A stretch of 50,000 bases of DNA. Source: Methanobacterium sp. PtaB.Bin024. GTDB lineage: Archaea > Methanobacteriota > Methanobacteria > Methanobacteriales > Methanobacteriaceae. The stretch's first letter is position 1. Each line of letters begins with the position of its first letter. The DNA lies in NCBI GenBank assembly GCA_002067065.1, contig MVPY01000025.1, forward strand, positions 1 to 50,000, given 5' to 3'. Of the stretch, positions 33,026-41,009 are shown one piece after another. A model generated the notes under the pieces. The model searched no databases, had not been told where the DNA came from, and worked only from the letters and a program-made list of their open reading frames with translations. The position numbers and the translations under genes are program-made.

Positions 33026-34630
33026 TTAGGATTTTAAGCCTTCTTTCAACATTTTGTCCTTTTCTGTAATTGTCAGTTCATCCACAACTTCATTGGGGAG
33101 TCCGGTTTTAAGGATCTTACCTCCTCTCATTATGGAAGCCCGGTCGCAAACATCCAGAACAAAGTCCATGTCGTGGCTGATAATAACAAAGGTTTGGTCA
33201 AGCTCTTTGCGTGCTTTTTTAATGGAATCTGTAACCTGAACCCTGGTTATAGGATCCATGGTACCGGTGGGTTCATCCAGGATCACAATGTTAGGTTCCT
33301 TAATAAGTACCTGGGCCAGGGCCACCCGGTGACGTTCTCCTCCACTGAGTTCATCGTGGTATTTGTGGAGGATACTTTCTGCATAGTCTTCTGAGAATCC
33401 AACAGCATTCAAAACATATAATGCTTTCATTTTGGCAAATTCTGCTGGCAGTTCCAGGCTAATGGCTTCAGTTAAATTTCCCAGGACATTACGGTGAGGA
33501 TAAAGACTGTACTCCTGGTGAAGGATTCCAAGATATGGTTTGACCCGACCACGACCCAGGATACCCTTTTCAGTCATGTCAATCCAGTTATCTCCAAGTT
33601 TAACCTCTATTTCGCCACTGCTGGGCTCGGTAAGCCCATACAGAATACGGGATAAGGTTGTTTTACCAGCTCCAGAGAGCCCCACTACGCCGTATATCTC
33701 GCCTTCATCCACAGTAAGATCAATGCCATCAACAGCTTTTATCACACCTCTTTCAATGGAGTAGTAATGTTTTTTAACATCATACATCTTGATGATGGGT
33801 CCGCCAGTTTGGAATTCCTCACTTGTTTTGGGTTTAGGCACATGTTCCATGAAACTCTTAACCACAGTTTCAGGATCCCCTTCTTCAATTATTTCACCTT
33901 TATCCAGCCAGATCACATGATCAGAGAGGTTTCTCATAACTTCTGGCCAGTGTGAAGTGATAACCATGCTTAAGCCCTGACTTTTCACACCTTCAATAAG
34001 TGCCTGGTGGATCTGTTCAGCAGTGGATGGATCCAGGGTACCGGTGGGTTCATCTGCCAGGAATATCATGGGTTCCTTGGCCAGCTGACGGGCCAGCACT
34101 ACTCGCTGTTTTTCCCCTCCACTAAGGTCTCTGGCGATATGGGTGATACGATGGGTCATCTGAGCTAATTCAATCAGATCAATAGCCATGTAGGTACTTT
34201 CTTCTTCATTGTGTCCATCGATTGATTTTAAAACATTATCAATCACTGTGTCATCTTCATACAATGCAAAGGTTCTCTGTAGCATTATGGAGATCCTGCG
34301 ACGGATAGCTGCAAACAGGTGTCGGTCAGCTTCCCAGAAATCAACTCCTCTTTTTTCAAATGCTCCTCCACACTTACACTCCTTTCCGGCCAGGGATTGT
34401 GGTTCAACAGTGAGACATTCAGGGCAAACAGCCAAATTATAGATAATTTGACCTTCATCAGGTTTGTAATCCTTCATTCCCCTTAACATGTTCAAAAGGA
34501 CAGATTTCCCAGAACCACTCTTTCCAAGAATTCCTAAAATTGTCCCTTCTTCTACATTGATGTTCAAATTGTTCAGTACTTTAACTCCATTGAATGTTTT
34601 GTTTATGTTTTTTATTTCTATGAAAGACAT
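33026..34630 (-). CDS. atwA: Methyl-coenzyme M reductase system component A2 (AtwA)
   Basis: A 534-residue twin ABC ATPase without membrane parts, matching component A2, the ATP-binding protein needed to activate methyl-coenzyme M reductase. Each half has its motifs: GKSGSGKS (36-43) and LSGGEKQR in the first; GLSGAGKTT and LSGGERHR in the second; Walker B FLADEPTGTLD and ILDEPTGTMD. A distinctive insertion in the first half contains CPEC and CKCGG (Cys 69, 72, 85, 87), probably a metal site. It lies downstream of the DUF134 gene, probably one operon. Confidence 0.93.
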   Translation of the reverse strand: MSFIEIKNINKTFNGVKVLNNLNINVEEGTILGILGKSGSGKSVLLNMLRGMKDYKPDEGQIIYNLAVCPECLTVEPQSLAGKECKCGGAFEKRGVDFWEADRHLFAAIRRRISIMLQRTFALYEDDTVIDNVLKSIDGHNEEESTYMAIDLIELAQMTHRITHIARDLSGGEKQRVVLARQLAKEPMIFLADEPTGTLDPSTAEQIHQALIEGVKSQGLSMVITSHWPEVMRNLSDHVIWLDKGEIIEEGDPETVVKSFMEHVPKPKTSEEFQTGGPIIKMYDVKKHYYSIERGVIKAVDGIDLTVDEGEIYGVVGLSGAGKTTLSRILYGLTEPSSGEIEVKLGDNWIDMTEKGILGRGRVKPYLGILHQEYSLYPHRNVLGNLTEAISLELPAEFAKMKALYVLNAVGFSEDYAESILHKYHDELSGGERHRVALAQVLIKEPNIVILDEPTGTMDPITRVQVTDSIKKARKELDQTFVIISHDMDFVLDVCDRASIMRGGKILKTGLPNEVVDELTITEKDKMLKEGLKS

Positions 34631-34682
34631 TCAACCACCAATTTAAATTAATCTAAGATAATCCTCATATCTATTTTGAGTG

Positions 34683-35255
34683 TTATTCAACTCCACAGAG
34701 GGGAGTTTCACATTTAGGACATTTAGTGTTACTACAAGGCACTGACCGCTCTTTTGGGGACTCATATCCGCAATTGGGACATTTACAAGTTTTGGGAGGT
34801 CCTGCTCTAAGTCCAGTCCCTCCATATGACTTTCTTTGCATTAATAGATCTTCAGAGCGTTTTTCATCCTCTATGATACGGATGTTAGCAGATCCGCAAT
34901 CAGGACATTTTTCGTATTCTTTGTGGGGATGTAGCCATTCAAATCCACACTCATTACATTCATATTGATTCACACGGCTTTCTCCAATGATCACCAATGT
35001 ATTTCCATTGATTAAGGCATCAGCTATTTTTTTCCGTGCAGAAGCTAAAATACGATGAAATGTGGGCTGAGAAACACCCATTATTTCCGCTGATCTTTTT
35101 TGCTGTATATCATGATAGTCTCTTAGTCTGATTGCTTCAAATTCATCTATTAATATTTCAATAGGATTAATATTATCCAGATCTTCCCTTTCAGGTTTGA
35201 AACATCTTATCTGGGGTTCTTCAGAAATCCTTCTAAATCTCCGGGGTCTTGCCAT
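34683..35255 (-). CDS. DUF134 helix-turn-helix protein with zinc motifs
   Basis: A 190-residue predicted DNA-binding protein. Residues 1-90 are the DUF134/sigma-70 region 4-like domain: ARPRRFRRI, FEAIRLRDYHDIQQKRSAEI and the helix-turn-helix MGVSQPTFHRILASARKKIA. A zinc ribbon follows (YECNECGFEW, CPDCG, ~113-138) and the tail carries CKCPNCGYE and CSNTKCPKCETPLCG. There is no ribosome site; TATA spacing suggests a leaderless transcript. A palindrome at its start hints at self-control. It precedes atwA by ~50 nt. Confidence 0.88.
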   Translation of the reverse strand: MARPRRFRRISEEPQIRCFKPEREDLDNINPIEILIDEFEAIRLRDYHDIQQKRSAEIMGVSQPTFHRILASARKKIADALINGNTLVIIGESRVNQYECNECGFEWLHPHKEYEKCPDCGSANIRIIEDEKRSEDLLMQRKSYGGTGLRAGPPKTCKCPNCGYESPKERSVPCSNTKCPKCETPLCGVE

Positions 35256-35258
35256 AGT

Positions 35259-35289
35259 GAATATATATTCAATAATTCAATATATATGT
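35259..35289 (-). promoter_or_regulatory. Promoter with 12-bp palindrome at the DUF134 gene start
   Basis: GAATATATATTC (35259-35270) is a perfect palindrome ending 4 bp before the DUF134 ATG. On the minus strand, the TATA-like CATATATA at 35280-35289 places transcription start on the palindrome. Two TTCAA copies (35268-35280) flank it. The layout fits an autoregulatory operator for a helix-turn-helix protein. Confidence 0.45.
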
Positions 35290-35474
35290 TTTGCACCAGT
35301 TTTGGAAAAAAGTTAAAATTCTCTTTAAATTCATGTTTAAAGGAGGGATTGTCCAAAAATGCTAAAAAGTTATTATTTTTTAGAAAATTTCAAAAATAAG
35401 TTCAATTATTTCTAGGTCTACGAAAAATACGCACAATGAGGTATGAATAACAACATGAAAATAATGGATTATAT

Positions 35475-36236
35475 CTAATAATCCTTAAAATTTTCTTTCA
35501 AATATCTTTCAGCCTCTTTATGGGGTTTATCACTGAAAGGATAATTTTTATGTACTTCAATTATGTAAGGGATAGTATCCTGAACAATTTCCCTGTTATC
35601 CCATGTTTTAAGGGCTGCGGTCACCTTTTCCAGACACCCTTTTTTGTAGCTTATCTGTCCAAGTACATGAATTATCATTTTTTTAACCTGGGGATTTTCT
35701 TCATATTGTAATTGCTCCAGGAGGGGTAAAATATCTTCAGGGTGTGTTCTACCCCTTAGCTCAATTCCATGCACCACTTTACGCCTTACTTCAGGGTCAG
35801 GATCATGTATGAACACTTCTGCGAATTTAAGAGTTGGTTCTGGATTTTTCTGGCCCATTACCTTTAATGTACTCATCACGGAATTCCTGACTTTGTGATG
35901 AGGATCTCGAAGGGCAGTTTCCAGGTAGGGAAAAACTATATCTGCATCTTTTTTCCCTATCTCTCCCAATAGATACACTGCAGTTTGTCTCACTTTTTCA
36001 TCATCATTTTTTAACAGAGAACTGGCAACTTGGATTGTCTCTTCTTTGAATATTCCCTGGTCACGGTAAATCCTTCCCATAATGGTGGAGACATTTTTAC
36101 GAATGTAGACATCATTATCCGAGGAATAATGGAGGATTGCAGTGGTTTCACCACTTTCAAGATCCTCCATAATTTCTTTTTTCATTTTTAGGACAAACTT
36201 CTGCCTTTCTGCTTTACTCAGATCGTAGTATCCCAT
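35475..36236 (-). CDS. HEAT-repeat protein
   Basis: About 253 residues built almost wholly of HEAT/PBS-lyase-like helical repeats; the consensus is seen in DEKVRQTAVYLLGEIGKKDA, DPHHKVRNSVMSTLKVMG, DPDPEVRRKVVHGIELRG and ENPQVKKMIIHVLGQIS, at ~35-40 residue spacing. Such proteins serve as binding scaffolds. GGAG lies 7 nt before the ATG at 36236, preferred to the ATG at 36242. It follows tspO by ~20 nt, so the two are cotranscribed. Confidence 0.85.
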   Translation of the reverse strand: MGYYDLSKAERQKFVLKMKKEIMEDLESGETTAILHYSSDNDVYIRKNVSTIMGRIYRDQGIFKEETIQVASSLLKNDDEKVRQTAVYLLGEIGKKDADIVFPYLETALRDPHHKVRNSVMSTLKVMGQKNPEPTLKFAEVFIHDPDPEVRRKVVHGIELRGRTHPEDILPLLEQLQYEENPQVKKMIIHVLGQISYKKGCLEKVTAALKTWDNREIVQDTIPYIIEVHKNYPFSDKPHKEAERYLKENFKDY

Positions 36237-36255
36237 TTTCATGCTCCAGAGGGTG

Positions 36256-36741
36256 TTAGTTTAACAGTAATATACTGTAGTTCAGGTAGGATGCGATACT
36301 GACCCATATAAGGTATGGTATAAATAGGAGCCCGGCTGGTTTGGATATAACATAAAAGGCGATCATGTTGGCCAGTATGGCTATCCAGAGCACGAAGATT
36401 ATTATAAAACCACCTAATATGGAGTGAAGTCCAAAGAACACCAGGGACCATAACACGTTAAGCACCAGTTGCACGGCAAATATTAAGATGGCGAATCTAA
36501 CATCTCGCCTGTCAAAACCCTGTCTCCACACCAGGAAAAGGGCTATTCCAATTAAGATGTACAGGGTGGACCATATGGGTCCGAACCAATCATTAGGTGG
36601 GGTCCAGCTTGGTTTGGCCAGGGCAGCATACCAGGTGGTTATCTGGGGGAGGGTGGCCAGACTTCCCACTGCACCTGAGAGGAAAACAATTACGACTGAA
36701 GCAATCAATTTGGGAATCTCTCTTACATTAAAACCTTCCAT
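36256..36741 (-). CDS. TspO/MBR-family membrane protein
   Basis: A 161-residue protein with five hydrophobic helices and the family's aromatic motifs: WYAALAKPSWTPPNDWFGPI near residues 37-56, GIALFLVWRQG and LNVLWSLVFFG. TspO proteins bind tetrapyrroles and sterols and act in stress responses; in a methanogen, porphyrinoids such as F430 precursors could be ligands (inference). AAGGAG suits the ATG at 36741 better than 36750. It heads a unit with the HEAT-repeat gene. Confidence 0.93.
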   Translation of the reverse strand: MEGFNVREIPKLIASVVIVFLSGAVGSLATLPQITTWYAALAKPSWTPPNDWFGPIWSTLYILIGIALFLVWRQGFDRRDVRFAILIFAVQLVLNVLWSLVFFGLHSILGGFIIIFVLWIAILANMIAFYVISKPAGLLFIPYLIWVSIASYLNYSILLLN

Positions 36742-36780
36742 ATTTACCATTCTCCTTGTTTATAGTTAATACTAATGTAG

Positions 36781-37260
36781 TCACGAATTTTTAAGGGCCA
36801 CAATTTCCTTTACATCAGTTAGTTTCCATACAAAAGAACGTTCTTCTTTTAGTAATGATTCCAGGGGATCTTCTGGGGAGTGTCCCAGGGCAGCCAGGAT
36901 GTTGCAGGAGAGATTATTATCCTTTATCATTTTAGTGAACATCTTCCTGACTTTCAGTTTTTCACCCTCATCATCAACCTCATTTATCTGTCCCTGAAGT
37001 GTCACAAAACAGTACCTTGACATGTCACTTTCATAATTTTCGATCTCTACTGCAACCTGAGGGTCCTGTTTTAAAAGATCTACTTTTTTACCATACTTGG
37101 TACTCAGGAAGTAGATAAATTTACCATCAAAAACATACAGGAAAGGAGCAATATAGGGATAATCACCTTTAAAAGCAATTTTACTCAAATATTGCTCTCC
37201 AATAAACGTATCGTATTCTTTTTTATCCATGGAAGGGATTTTTAGAATGTTCAAGAGCAT
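36781..37260 (-). CDS. Pyridoxamine 5'-phosphate oxidase-like FMN-binding protein
   Basis: About 159 residues forming a split beta-barrel of the PNPOx-like family: MDKKEYDTFIGEQYLSKIA, YPYIAPFLYVFDGKFIYF and VDLLKQDPQVAVEIEN match the FMN- or F420-binding barrel. The C-terminus (~115-159) is helical. The ATG at 37260 follows GGTGGTG closely; a second ATG 10 residues on is possible. Substrate unknown. It ends ~40 nt upstream of tspO on the same strand and might share its transcript. Confidence 0.85.
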   Translation of the reverse strand: MLLNILKIPSMDKKEYDTFIGEQYLSKIAFKGDYPYIAPFLYVFDGKFIYFLSTKYGKKVDLLKQDPQVAVEIENYESDMSRYCFVTLQGQINEVDDEGEKLKVRKMFTKMIKDNNLSCNILAALGHSPEDPLESLLKEERSFVWKLTDVKEIVALKNS

Positions 37261-37341
37261 CACCACCAATAATTATCAGGTATTTAATAATTATTCCCCT
37301 AAATCATATTATAATTTATTATTTGGACTATCTAGATCTGC

Positions 37342-38718
37342 CTAATCCTTCCCAGTCTCCACAGGATAACCTGCCTTCTCCCAGGCATTCATACCACCCA
37401 ACACACTGGCCACATTGCTATACCCTTTACTCTTAAGAAAACTGGCAGCTAAGGTGGATTTAAATCCTGAATCACAGTACACAACCATTGGAATGTCAGA
37501 TGGCATCCTACTGAGATTTTCTGGGACTTCTCCAGCGTACATGTGGTGTGCGCCTTGGATATATTCTTTATTCCAGTCATTGATTTTGCGCACATCCAGG
37601 AGGAAGAAATCACCATCAAAAAGGTGTTCTTTCAGCTGTTGCACAGTCAGCAAGTCTAGAGTCTCTACCGGTTCTGCATGGAGATACCAGTTTGAAAAAC
37701 CATCTGCCAGGTAACCATGGAGATTGTCAAAGCCCAGACGGACCAGAGATTGTCGAACTTCGTTAAGACCATACCCATGGTCATCAACCAGGATAATCGG
37801 ATCCTTGTAATTTAAGAACCAGCCAGCAAAGGCAGCAACACCCTCCCTCCAGATGTTGAGACTTCCAGGTATATGACCACCAGCAAAACTGGTGGGCTTA
37901 CGTACATCAAGAATCTGAGCCCCATCACTTTGCATTTTTTTAAGGATCTTAGCAGGCATAGCCTTCAGAAAGGGGAGTCTACCAATGATCGGAGCTCCTT
38001 TTTGGTTGTATTCCTCCATTTTCTTGAAATATGGGGGCGTGTACAGTGTTTCTTCAATCTTAAAATTGATGAAATCCTTTTTTGAGGCAAAATTTAGTTG
38101 AGGGTTTGTTTTCATTTCATAACCCACAGTGGTGTAATCCTGTTCCCTTATATCTGCCCCGCAAACAGAACCCGCACCATGGGCAGGGCATAAAATAACC
38201 TGATCACCCAGTGGTAATATCTTACTAAACAGGCTGTCGTAAAGTAATCCTGCCATCTCTGGCCTTCTATCAACACCATAAAAATCAATACGTCCAGTTT
38301 CCCCGGCAAAGATCACATCACCCGTGAAGATCATCTGAACATCATCTGAAACTCCCAGATCTCTTACTGCTATGGATATGCTTTCCAGGGTGTGACCAGG
38401 GGTTTCCAGTACTTCCAACTCCACAGTTCCCAGGGTGAATTTATCCCCATCACTGATTGGATTCCCATAGCTAAAATCTAGATTCTTTCCATGGTATATT
38501 TCTGCTCCAGTGGCATCAGCCAACTCCAAAGACCCGATAACATAGTCTTCATTACGATGTGTTTCAAATATATGGGTGATATCCAGGTCTTCAGACTCTG
38601 CCAGGTTTAGATAAACCTCCACATCTCGACGAGGATCCACCACAGCAGCACGACCACTAACCCCAATAAAATAGGAGTGATGAGCTATTCCCTCTGATTT
38701 TACCAGTTCAACTATCAA
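37342..38718 (-). CDS. MBL-fold hydrolase fused to two rhodanese domains
   Basis: A 458-residue protein of the persulfide dioxygenase/CstB-like group. Residues 1-~235 form a metallo-beta-lactamase fold (ETPGHTLESI, FTGDVIFAGETGRIDF, CPAHGAGS). Its first metal motif reads THRNEDY rather than THxHxDH. The first rhodanese (~265-350) has Asp in place of Cys (LVDDHGYG) and is probably inactive; the second (~360-455) has VVYCDSGFKS with Cys415. TTG start at 38718 with GGGGGAT upstream. Role: sulfane-sulfur handling, exact reaction unknown. Confidence 0.88.
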   Translation of the reverse strand: MIVELVKSEGIAHHSYFIGVSGRAAVVDPRRDVEVYLNLAESEDLDITHIFETHRNEDYVIGSLELADATGAEIYHGKNLDFSYGNPISDGDKFTLGTVELEVLETPGHTLESISIAVRDLGVSDDVQMIFTGDVIFAGETGRIDFYGVDRRPEMAGLLYDSLFSKILPLGDQVILCPAHGAGSVCGADIREQDYTTVGYEMKTNPQLNFASKKDFINFKIEETLYTPPYFKKMEEYNQKGAPIIGRLPFLKAMPAKILKKMQSDGAQILDVRKPTSFAGGHIPGSLNIWREGVAAFAGWFLNYKDPIILVDDHGYGLNEVRQSLVRLGFDNLHGYLADGFSNWYLHAEPVETLDLLTVQQLKEHLFDGDFFLLDVRKINDWNKEYIQGAHHMYAGEVPENLSRMPSDIPMVVYCDSGFKSTLAASFLKSKGYSNVASVLGGMNAWEKAGYPVETGKD

Positions 38719-38875
38719 GAATCAATCCCCCTAAATCATTAACCAATTATATTTTTGTAAATGTTTTGTTTTATTTTTTATTCTAATTAGGGGGGTGATG
38801 GTCGATATTATTAAATCTATCCAGCACCCAACTACCAATACATAATCAGTATTATTATTTTCCAGGAGGAAAATC

Positions 38876-39817
38876 ATGGAATACATCATCGAAACTACAG
38901 ACATAGTTAAAAAGTATGATGATTTCACCGCAGTTGACGGTGTTAACCTTAAAGTCCCTAAAAATAGTGTTTACGGAGTTTTAGGGCCGAATGGGGCGGG
39001 TAAAACCACCTTGATATCCATGTTATGCACTATTCTGCACCCTACCAGTGGTTCGGCCAAGGTTAATGGTTATGATGTTGTCCAAAACCCTAAGGAGGTA
39101 AGAGAATCCATTGGTATTGTTTTCCAGTCCCGAGCCCTGGATGACATGCTCACCGGGCGTGAACACTTGCAGATGCATGCATCACTTTATGGAGTGCCTC
39201 AGGATGTGAGAGAAAAACGCATTGAGGAAATACTGGATTTGATTGCCCTGGGAAAGAAGGCCGATGAATTCGTTAAAACCTACTCTGGGGGAATGAAACG
39301 CAGACTGGAGATAGGTCGTGGTTTAATACACCATCCCAAGGTTTTATTCCTGGATGAACCCACCTTGGGGTTAGATCCTCAGACCCGAGAAAGTATCTGG
39401 GAATACATCAAGGAACTGAACCAGCACCAAGATGTTTCTGTCTTGATGACCACCCATTACATGGAAGAGGCAGATAAACTCTGTGATGAGGTGGCTATCA
39501 TTAACCAGGGCCAGATCCTCACTGCAGACTCTCCTAAAAACTTGAAAAGGGAGCTTAAAGCTGATACTATCACCATGCAAGTGGATAAACTGGAAGAATT
39601 CACCAGATTGGTGGAAGATTTGGATTTTGTAAAGGAAATCTTCATTAAGGATTCTGAAATCAAGCTGATGGTGGAACGTGGTGAGAACCTGGTGGCAGAG
39701 CTGGTGAACTTTGCCAATAAAAATAACATCTTTGTTTACTCCATAGAACTGGAACATCCCAATCTGGAGGATGTTTTCCTCAAATACACTGGTAGGACCA
39801 TACAGGGGGAAAGATAA
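38876..39817 (+). CDS. ABC-2 type exporter ATP-binding protein (DrrA-like)
   Basis: A 313-residue ATPase with Walker A GPNGAGKTT (~42), IGIVFQSRALDDMLTGREHL typical of the DrrA subfamily, signature YSGGMKRRLEI, Walker B VLFLDEPTLGLD and TTHYMEEAD. The C-terminal ~90 residues form the variable DrrA-type domain. AGGAGG lies ahead of the ATG. The permease start lies immediately after the stop, so the two form one exporter. Substrate unknown. Confidence 0.94.
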   Translation: MEYIIETTDIVKKYDDFTAVDGVNLKVPKNSVYGVLGPNGAGKTTLISMLCTILHPTSGSAKVNGYDVVQNPKEVRESIGIVFQSRALDDMLTGREHLQMHASLYGVPQDVREKRIEEILDLIALGKKADEFVKTYSGGMKRRLEIGRGLIHHPKVLFLDEPTLGLDPQTRESIWEYIKELNQHQDVSVLMTTHYMEEADKLCDEVAIINQGQILTADSPKNLKRELKADTITMQVDKLEEFTRLVEDLDFVKEIFIKDSEIKLMVERGENLVAELVNFANKNNIFVYSIELEHPNLEDVFLKYTGRTIQGER

Positions 39818-39818
39818 A

Positions 39819-40583
39819 ATGGCTGAACTTGAAGGAATATACACCATCTGGCTCAGGGAGAACAAAAGATTTCTCCGTTACCGATCTCGTATATTAACCT
39901 CAGTGGTAACACCCCTACTCTGGCTTTTGATATTTGGAACTGGACTTGGTTCAGCAGTCCGATTCGGTAATATTCCTGGAGGATACCAGGCCTTCCTGTT
40001 CCCAGGAATAATAGGCCAGACCATTCTATTCACCTCCATATTTTCAGGACTTTCCGTGATACAGGACAGGCAGTTTGGATTTCTGAAGGAAATACTGGTG
40101 GCACCTATCTCCCGTCCTTCCATTGTCCTGGGAAAAGCCATTGGAATCAGTACCACGGCTATTCTTCAGGGTTTAGTGTTGCTCATACTTTCATTTGTGG
40201 TTAACGTCCCCATGACCATTCCCGTGCTCCTGGCATCTCTGGTGGTGATATTAATCATATCTTTAGGACTGTCTGGATTAGGCCTTCTGATAGCTTCATT
40301 CACAGACAGTATGGAAGGATTCAACCTTATAATGAGCTTTATTGTAATGCCTCTCTTCCTTTTGAGTGGTGCTTTATTCCCGGTTACAGGATTACCCTCC
40401 TGGTTGCAGGTTGCAGTATATTTGGATCCTCTAACCTATGGTGTTGATGCACTGCGGGCAATTATTCTACAATCCTCAGCCATGCCATTGCACATAGATT
40501 TGGCGGTTATAATTTTCTTTGCAGTGGTCATGATCCTGATTTCAGCACTGGTCTTCAGCAAGAAGGAGCAGAGTTTGATGTAG
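39819..40583 (+). CDS. ABC-2 type exporter permease (DrrB-like)
   Basis: A 254-residue permease with six hydrophobic helices and the ABC-2 features FLFPGIIGQTILFTSIFSGL, QFGFLKEILVAPISRPSIVLGKA and FLLSGALFPVTGLPSWL. The frame runs upstream into the ATPase, but the ATG at 39819, with AGGGGGAA before it in the end of the ATPase gene, is the natural start. It forms an exporter with the gene at 38876. Confidence 0.93.
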   Translation: MAELEGIYTIWLRENKRFLRYRSRILTSVVTPLLWLLIFGTGLGSAVRFGNIPGGYQAFLFPGIIGQTILFTSIFSGLSVIQDRQFGFLKEILVAPISRPSIVLGKAIGISTTAILQGLVLLILSFVVNVPMTIPVLLASLVVILIISLGLSGLGLLIASFTDSMEGFNLIMSFIVMPLFLLSGALFPVTGLPSWLQVAVYLDPLTYGVDALRAIILQSSAMPLHIDLAVIIFFAVVMILISALVFSKKEQSLM

Positions 40584-40621
40584 AAAATGAACAATAATTT
40601 CTAATTTAGATTTGTTTAGAG

Positions 40622-40650
40622 TTTTATTTCTTTTTTATTCTTATTTTTTA
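40622..40650 (+). terminator. T-rich terminator after the ABC-2 operon
   Basis: A T-rich tract including three runs of four to six T lies ~40 nt past the permease stop; an A-run following it could pair with the last T-run. It probably ends the exporter transcript. Confidence 0.45.
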
Positions 40651-40776
40651 AATAAAAAATGTAAATTATTAAAATATCATGATTGGGGAGTTCTAATAAT
40701 TGATTGTAATATTTTTATAAGTTTTTGGTCGAAAGTTTTATATAGTCATTTGATCTACCAATAAAAGGTTAAAAAA

Positions 40777-40823
40777 GTTTATAAGGCACATAACCATCTG
40801 TTATTCTTGATTAGTTAATCAAG
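40777..40823 (+). promoter_or_regulatory. Promoter and palindrome upstream of the trkH unit
   Basis: A TATA-like AGTTTATAAGG (40777-40787) is followed at 40806-40823 by CTTGATTA-GT-TAATCAAG, a perfect palindrome with 8-bp arms. The expected transcription start falls on the palindrome, so it is a good operator candidate controlling the small ORF at 40865 and trkH. Confidence 0.5.
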
Positions 40824-40864
40824 CGTTATTTTTAACCCTTAATTAGTTTATTAAAGGTGAAAAA

Positions 40865-41005
40865 ATGAAAAAAACAATTAAAGTGGTAGTTGTTGGTGCT
40901 GAAAGGCTTAGATGGGGGTTTATCTCTTTTTTGTATGATATGGTTTCAACATCATCTGTAAATCATAGGTTGAAAATGGATGGTGAGTATTTTTTCATAA
41001 GGTGA
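40865..41005 (+). CDS. Small ORF (46 residues) upstream of trkH
   Basis: A short ORF with a clear ribosome site (AAAGGTGA four bases before the ATG). It encodes MKKTIKVVVVGAERLRWGF and a Ser/Val/Asn-rich remainder ending in EYFFIR. The start looks like the first strand of a Rossmann/RCK fold (KVVVVGAE), as in TrkA, but the glycine-rich turn does not follow. Its end carries the AAGGTGA that serves trkH, 4 nt ahead. It may be a leader peptide, a microprotein or a trkA remnant. Confidence 0.5.
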   Translation: MKKTIKVVVVGAERLRWGFISFLYDMVSTSSVNHRLKMDGEYFFIR

Positions 41006-41009
41006 TTAA

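Noticed and set aside
38876..40583. Antibiotic resistance cassette
   Set aside because: DrrAB-like exporters are common house genes in methanogens; nothing in the sequence shows an antibiotic substrate or mobility.
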